64,000 nt of DNA, from the NCBI GenBank assembly GCA_037178625.1, contig CM074130.1:2232001-2296000 (forward strand), given 5' to 3'. Both the position numbers and the translations under genes were made by a program. Under the pieces are notes generated by a model that had not been told where the DNA came from, ran no database searches, and saw only the letters and a program-made list of their open reading frames with translations. The stretch comes from Skeletonema tropicum (lineage: Eukaryota; Bacillariophyta; Thalassiosirophyceae; Thalassiosirales; Thalassiosiraceae). Of this stretch, positions 59,482-64,000 are shown piece after piece (the first letter of the stretch is position 1; each line of letters starts with the position of its first letter).

Positions 59482-62400
59482 CTATGCCATTGTTCCTCCT
59501 CTTGGCGTACAAGCTTCCAGAATGTTATCAATGCAAGTCTTCCTAATGAATACCCGGATGGTGCCATCGTAATCAAGAGTCAAAATTGCTGCACTTGAGA
59601 AGTCATCATCAATGCGATCCAATCCCAAAGAGAGAGGAAGCATTTCTTTACTGGTCAAGAAAGATTCTCTCACTGTATTAGTTGGGAAGAACAACGTGTC
59701 TGTTACAATTGGGAGTGATGCTTTGCTGGCCTCAAAGTAGTCGGTGCTTTTAGTTTTGTCCTTTGTTGACTGGATCTGCTTGATCGCTTTCTTCGATCGA
59801 TTCTTGTTCGAGTCGACATCCCAAATGAAGCAGTGACCCGACTCTGAGCCACATGCGATGTGTAATCCTGATTCAGATACGCGCGCTCTAATTTGCATGC
59901 TGTTATTGGTATGGCCCTTGTACTTTCGAATCATACAAAAATCATGAAGGCCGTAGAGTCTAACACGTGAGTCGTTTGTGGAAATCAGCATCCGATCAGT
60001 GCGCCGCGTGGACAAAGCTTCTGGATTTCCAAGTACCTTTGTGGCTACTAAATTCGCTACGCTTCTGCCGGTTTCGTTTAATCTTTCTGCCAACGAAGGA
60101 TGATGCTCTTCGCTACGCTCACTTTTACCATCGACCTCACGTAGAAATGAAATCCCAGTCACTTTCTTCCCCTTTCGATTCTTGCCACTTCGGTTCCGGC
60201 AAGCAATTTGTGTGAAGTACTTTAGACCATCAGCTTCGTAAAGGTAGACTTGGCCGCGAAGCTGTCCAGCAACTACATACTTGCCATCAGGCGTAAATCG
60301 CGTCGATGTTATTACTTCTGGTGCCTGCGCCCAGTCCTTTACTCTGCCATCGGTGATATTCCATAATCGCAGCTTCTTATCGAGTCCCCCAGATATAAAG
60401 AATCTATCGTCGTGCGGGTGGAAATCAACGGATGCAACTAGGTTGGCATGCTTGAAGAGATGCAAACAATTTGCCTTCGAGAAGTGATATAGGCGTACTG
60501 ATTTGTCGACAGATGCGGTCAGTAAGAAATTGGTATGACCTGTTCGTATTCAGCGCAACAGAAAGAATTGATGAGAAAACTAGTTCGTCAAACGGTGCAA
60601 CAAGGTGCAATTGATGGTGAGAACTCACTCCATGACAAATCAATGACATCCGCAGTGTGATCACGATACCGCTGGACTGGTTCAGAAGATATAATTTCCA
60701 AATTGGTGGCCAGCTCTGGCCCAAGTCCAATGAAAGACAACGGAGGTGCTTGTTCTTCATCACTACTTTCATCATTCCCTCCTCCTCTGGCTGGAACCCC
60801 CTTGGGATGCAACTTCGTCGACTTTGGAGAAACAGCCCAGATTGTTACATTTCCGTCTTCACCTCCAGTTGCTAGAAAGCTTCCGTCGTTACTGAATGCA
60901 GCACACCAAGCAGGTCCATCGTGTGCATGGATTGTTTTGACTAGTAGCATTGGGTTAAACGAAGAATCGGTGGCATTAAGTGTCTGTGACTCCTCGCTCG
61001 AAGATGTTGCAAGGCGCATCCGTGCCGTTTTAGCCATAGACGACCGCACATAAACAGCGTTTCCAGGAAGCTCCTCACTTGACATAAGACGCTTTCTGTT
61101 ATGCTTCTTGGCTGACCTGCTCAGACCCGCTACTCCACGCTTTAGTTTCTGCTTTAATTCGCTTGCCTTCTTTCTAGCTGAGATTGGAGATCCCGATTTT
61201 GAACGATGAGAGAGGGTGGACAGAGACTCGTCAAAGCTATGAGAGGCCACTTCATTCATCTCTGTCGATCTTGCAGAGAGCATATGGCGATATTCTAGTG
61301 TCTCTCTATCTGGTAAAATCGAGTAGTTGGTGTCAATTGCATCGCTGGATCCCTTATTATCAATATCCCTCATAATATTTCGCACATCATGGAGACTCCC
61401 TGTGTCTTTGTTGATCATTTTGAATCGGAGGACTGAATCAATCGAAGAATCATCACTGCTGTCAGAGTCGTAATCGTGTTGATGATTATCTACTGGTGAA
61501 AGTGGCGCTGGCAACTTAGGGTCAGCCTCCGTAGCCGAAGTTGTTCTCAGGGGTATTTCAATACCTTCCTCTGTGGTATCGATGTCAAGTCCTGACCTTC
61601 TACCCTGACAAAATAAAAACAACGCTTCTAATGGTGAGCCCATGTCGCACAACTCTCCGCAGTCGATTTTTCTTGGTGTTATGTAATCACCATCTGTTAC
61701 AACTTGTTCTTGTACGGAAGTTTCTGGTGACATTTTTGAAGAGACAAGTGCTGGCTTGTTACCTGACTCCTCTTGGCTCGGGTTTCGCTCTACTGGGAGC
61801 TGCTCTTTGGATTCGTCTACAACTGTCTCCCTCTCGTCTAGCTGGAGCTGTTGTACTTCTTTGATAGGTGTGTCGAATGACGACTCTTTGGTTGAAATGG
61901 TAGCTTTTGATGTGACCTTCTCCACATTTTCGACTCGACTTTCATCCCCATCGACATGGTTTTGCTCTTCTTCTTTGTCTTCTGATACGTCTTTAAGACT
62001 GACGTGCTCTTCCTCTTCTTCATCCATTGAGACTTTGTTGACTGTAGTTTCTCGACAATCCTCAGTCACCTCCCTCTCTGTGTCTGTGGCATCAGGCTCA
62101 TGATTTTGCACACTACCTATCTCTCCCTCCACCGGAAGCTGTTCTGTCTCTTCCTGCTCTTCTCCTGCAGCATCAAATCTATTTGTGACAATATCGTCAT
62201 TCTCTGACGATAATCCATCCGAGTTGCTCTCACTGTCGGTTCTCTCATCTTCTAGGACATTGCCCATGGTAATTATTTTCCCATCATACTTTTCTGCTGA
62301 TTCATGCGATGGAGTGTTATCAACTCCAGTGCCACTGTTATTATTCCACAGGGGTTCATGTGTCAGCTCTGCATTTTCCAACTCTTCGCTCCCACTTCCA

Positions 62401-62867
62401 CTTAAAGCATCAAATAATGATTTACTGGGAATTTCCAGAAAATCATCGCTTGATTGTGTCTCCTCTAATGCTATTCTTTCTTCGTAGCTTCCCTCCCTGA
62501 GAGGAGACTCTGTGCCCTCCCTGCGAAGAGAATCAGTAGCTGAGTGCTCTGATGAGCGCCACAAATCTTCGGTTACTTCACAATGGGGAGAATTTGCACT
62601 TGCCTTCGCATTGATAGTGGGATGAGAAATGCTAATTTGCGGCTCTACCTCTAAGGTATTGCTTTGCAGCACTGATGATTTATTATCATCGTCGATCAAA
62701 ACAGCATCAACTTCGTCTATAATGTCCACAGATGCTGCAGCTACATCTTCTTTAGCGGCAGCAACAGTCTCATGTTCCTCTTCCTCTTCATCCTCAAAAT
62801 GCTCCAATGCATCATGAAATTCGTCTGCATCGGAATCCCTGCTTGCTCTAATATTTACCTCCATCAT
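59482..62867 (-). CDS. WD40-repeat protein, WDR44-like, two exons
   Basis: Exons 62867..60629 and 60539..59482 (intron 89 nt, donor GTGAGT, acceptor GAACAG, phase 1) give 1098 residues. The first 640 residues are disordered, Glu/Asp/Ser-rich, beginning MMEVNIRASRDSDADEFHDA. From about residue 644 come WD40 repeats: HDGPAWCAAFSNDGSFLATG, GGEDGNVTIWAV, then DLSWS-HTNFLLTASVDKSVRLY, KHANLVASVDFHPHDDRFFI, GGLDKKLRLWNI and a last LTLDYDGTIRVF. The acidic tail-propeller layout and VDKSVRLYHF match WDR44 (Rab11-interacting) and its relatives. A role in vesicle recycling is inferred from family. It converges on the sugar transporter with 95 nt between. Confidence 0.82.
60540..60628 (-). other. WDR44-like gene intron
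   Basis: 89 nt, donor GTGAGT, acceptor GAACAG. Splicing rebuilds the Ser codon of LSWS and continues the WD repeat; unspliced reading terminates after CCTV. Confidence 0.85.
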
Positions 62868-63196
62868 TTTCGCTCTAAGGCGGCGGCTCTAGCTTGAACC
62901 CTCTCAACGCAGAACTGAACTAACGCTGTGCTTCTACCACCTACCACCAACCTCGCCATTGTTGGAGTGCAGCCAGGAATTCATTTTGAACGTTGGAGTC
63001 CACTTTCTCGATTACAACCGCGTGATGTGTCGTTTCCTTTCCCACCCCGCTTTGCTCTCCGCCACTCGCTCTCGCTCCACACATCAGCCAAGCCCACTCG
63101 CTGAAGACTCCCCATTATTTCCCATTGGCATCACAAATCACCATCATCATCGATCCTCCTCCTCCACCTCCACTACACTACTTTCCTACTCTCACC
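62868..63196. promoter_or_regulatory. Divergent spacer, WDR44-like / NDPK
   Basis: 329 nt presumed to hold both promoters and 5' leaders. The sequence is C/T-rich toward the NDPK start (CTCCTCCTCCACCTCC near 63154). No specific element was identified. Confidence 0.35.
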
Positions 63197-64000
63197 ATGT
63201 TCTCTCAAGCCACCCGATCAATTGCCTCCACTGCAGCACGAAGAGCCGCTATCCGCTCTTCCACCCGTGCCGCATCATCCGTAGCCACACGCGTCGTCGC
63301 CGCTCCACTTGCATCCAAGCTCTCCGGAGGACTTGCCTTGCTCGCCGCTGCCGCTGCTATTGCAAAGAACAACCAAGAGAACAACGCTGTTGTATCTTGT
63401 GACCAACTTCCAGTCTATGGTGTTCCAGGAACCAACCAGGAGCGTACCTTCTTGGCAGTCAAGCCCGATGGTGTTCAAAGGGGTCTTGTGGGTGATATTA
63501 TTGCTCGATTCGAGAAGCGTGGGTACAAACTTGTAGGATTGAAGATGGTTTGGCCTACGGAAGAGATGGCCGCCAATCATTATAAAGATCTTGCGAAGAA
63601 GCCTTTTTACCCAGGTATGTGTTGGAAGTATATCTTGCTTTGATAGATACTGACTCAATTCTCTTGTTGGCTCTCTCACCAAAAAATAATGTACTCCTCT
63701 ACCATATCTTGAAATATTGCACACATATACAGGTCTTTGCAAATTCTTTAGCAGTGGACCAATCATCTGCATGGTAAGTGATGAAATTTGCTTTTGGTAG
63801 TACTCCAATTGCCTTGTTGCTTGTAGCGGCTGCTTATACAAAATACAAAATACAGAATTATAGGTATAGAGATGAATATTTTGCGTGATTGAATCGTCTA
63901 ACTTTTTCATCATTTCTTGGGTCATCATGGTCATTGCAGTGCTGGGAAGGAAAGGATATTATTGCACAGGGCCGCCAGATGTTGGGCGAGACGCAACCAC
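63197..64000 (+). CDS. Nucleoside diphosphate kinase with mitochondrial-type presequence, 3' partial
   Basis: Exons seen: 63197..63614, 63733..63773 and 63940 onward, running past the window edge. The NDPK core begins [20 protein letters not shown] and continues [20 protein letters not shown]. The small second exon supplies [14 protein letters not shown], and the third [20 protein letters not shown]. The catalytic His region (NxxHGSD) lies outside the window. It transfers gamma-phosphate between nucleoside triphosphates and diphosphates. The first 75 residues ([20 protein letters not shown], Ser/Arg/Ala-rich, then [16 protein letters not shown]) look like a mitochondrial targeting peptide with a short hydrophobic anchor, as in intermembrane-space NDPKs. 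The 41-nt exon 2 is unusually small; it keeps phase. Confidence 0.9.
63615..63732 (+). other. NDPK intron 1
   Basis: 118 nt, donor GTATGT, acceptor ATACAG, phase 1; needed to join FYPG to LCKFFSSGP. Confidence 0.85.
63774..63939 (+). other. NDPK intron 2
   Basis: 166 nt, donor GTAAGT, acceptor TTGCAG, phase 0. With intron 1 it isolates a 41-nt exon. Confidence 0.85.

Overview
The window is nuclear DNA of a eukaryotic alga, most likely a diatom. The evidence: compact genes with few short GT-AG introns (78-258 nt); several N-termini that combine a signal peptide with an Ala/Ser-Phe cleavage context (SAFP, SAFS, RAFT, YAFC), the plastid bipartite-targeting signature of diatoms and related stramenopiles; an SLC4-type bicarbonate transporter carrying that signature; and a eukaryotic housekeeping set (ARP6, ArfGAP, CAF1, MAD1, RPA3, RPF1, PEX10, CWC27, WDR44-like). 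No rRNA, tRNA, CRISPR array or bacterial operon was recognised. Species cannot be fixed from the sequence.

Layout. 1-29.6 kb is gene-dense: ARP6 (5' cut), ArfGAP2/3, an MFS carrier, a fused pseudouridine glycosidase/kinase, a WS/DGAT acyltransferase (frame broken), a PDK/BCKDK-type kinase, a RING+BRCT protein (frame broken twice), a MYND protein (frame broken), a plastid-type SLC4 transporter, an orphan, a KMO-like flavoprotein, an Msp1-like AAA ATPase, a secreted 2OG oxygenase, CAF1, MAD1, a plastid hexose-6-phosphate mutarotase, RPA3 and RPF1. 29.77-33.72 kb is a 184-bp tandem satellite of about 21.5 units with a five-unit higher-order duplication. 34.2-45.2 kb holds a photolyase with a C-terminal PIP-like motif, an amino-acid permease, an LPA1-like plastid protein, PEX10, a truncated duplicate of a gene found at 54.3 kb, and a large unrecognised protein with about 43-residue repeats.

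45.2-47.8 kb and 50.7-54.3 kb are gene-poor accessory DNA with foldback elements, dispersed G-rich motifs, short direct repeats and decayed coding-like sequence. Between and after them lie an ArfB/ICT1-type release factor, CWC27, the intact copy of the duplicated gene, a membrane sulfotransferase, an MFS sugar transporter, a WDR44-like protein and a nucleoside diphosphate kinase (3' cut).

Most neighbours are functionally unrelated and arranged as convergent or divergent pairs with short spacers, so no operon-like system is evident. Plastid import links four genes (SLC4, mutarotase, LPA1-like, ArfB-like). Genome maintenance links RPA3, the photolyase and the RING-BRCT protein only loosely. The best candidates for undescribed biology are the 184-bp satellite with its higher-order structure, the foldback and G-rich elements of the accessory zones, and the novel repeat protein at 42.4-45.2 kb.
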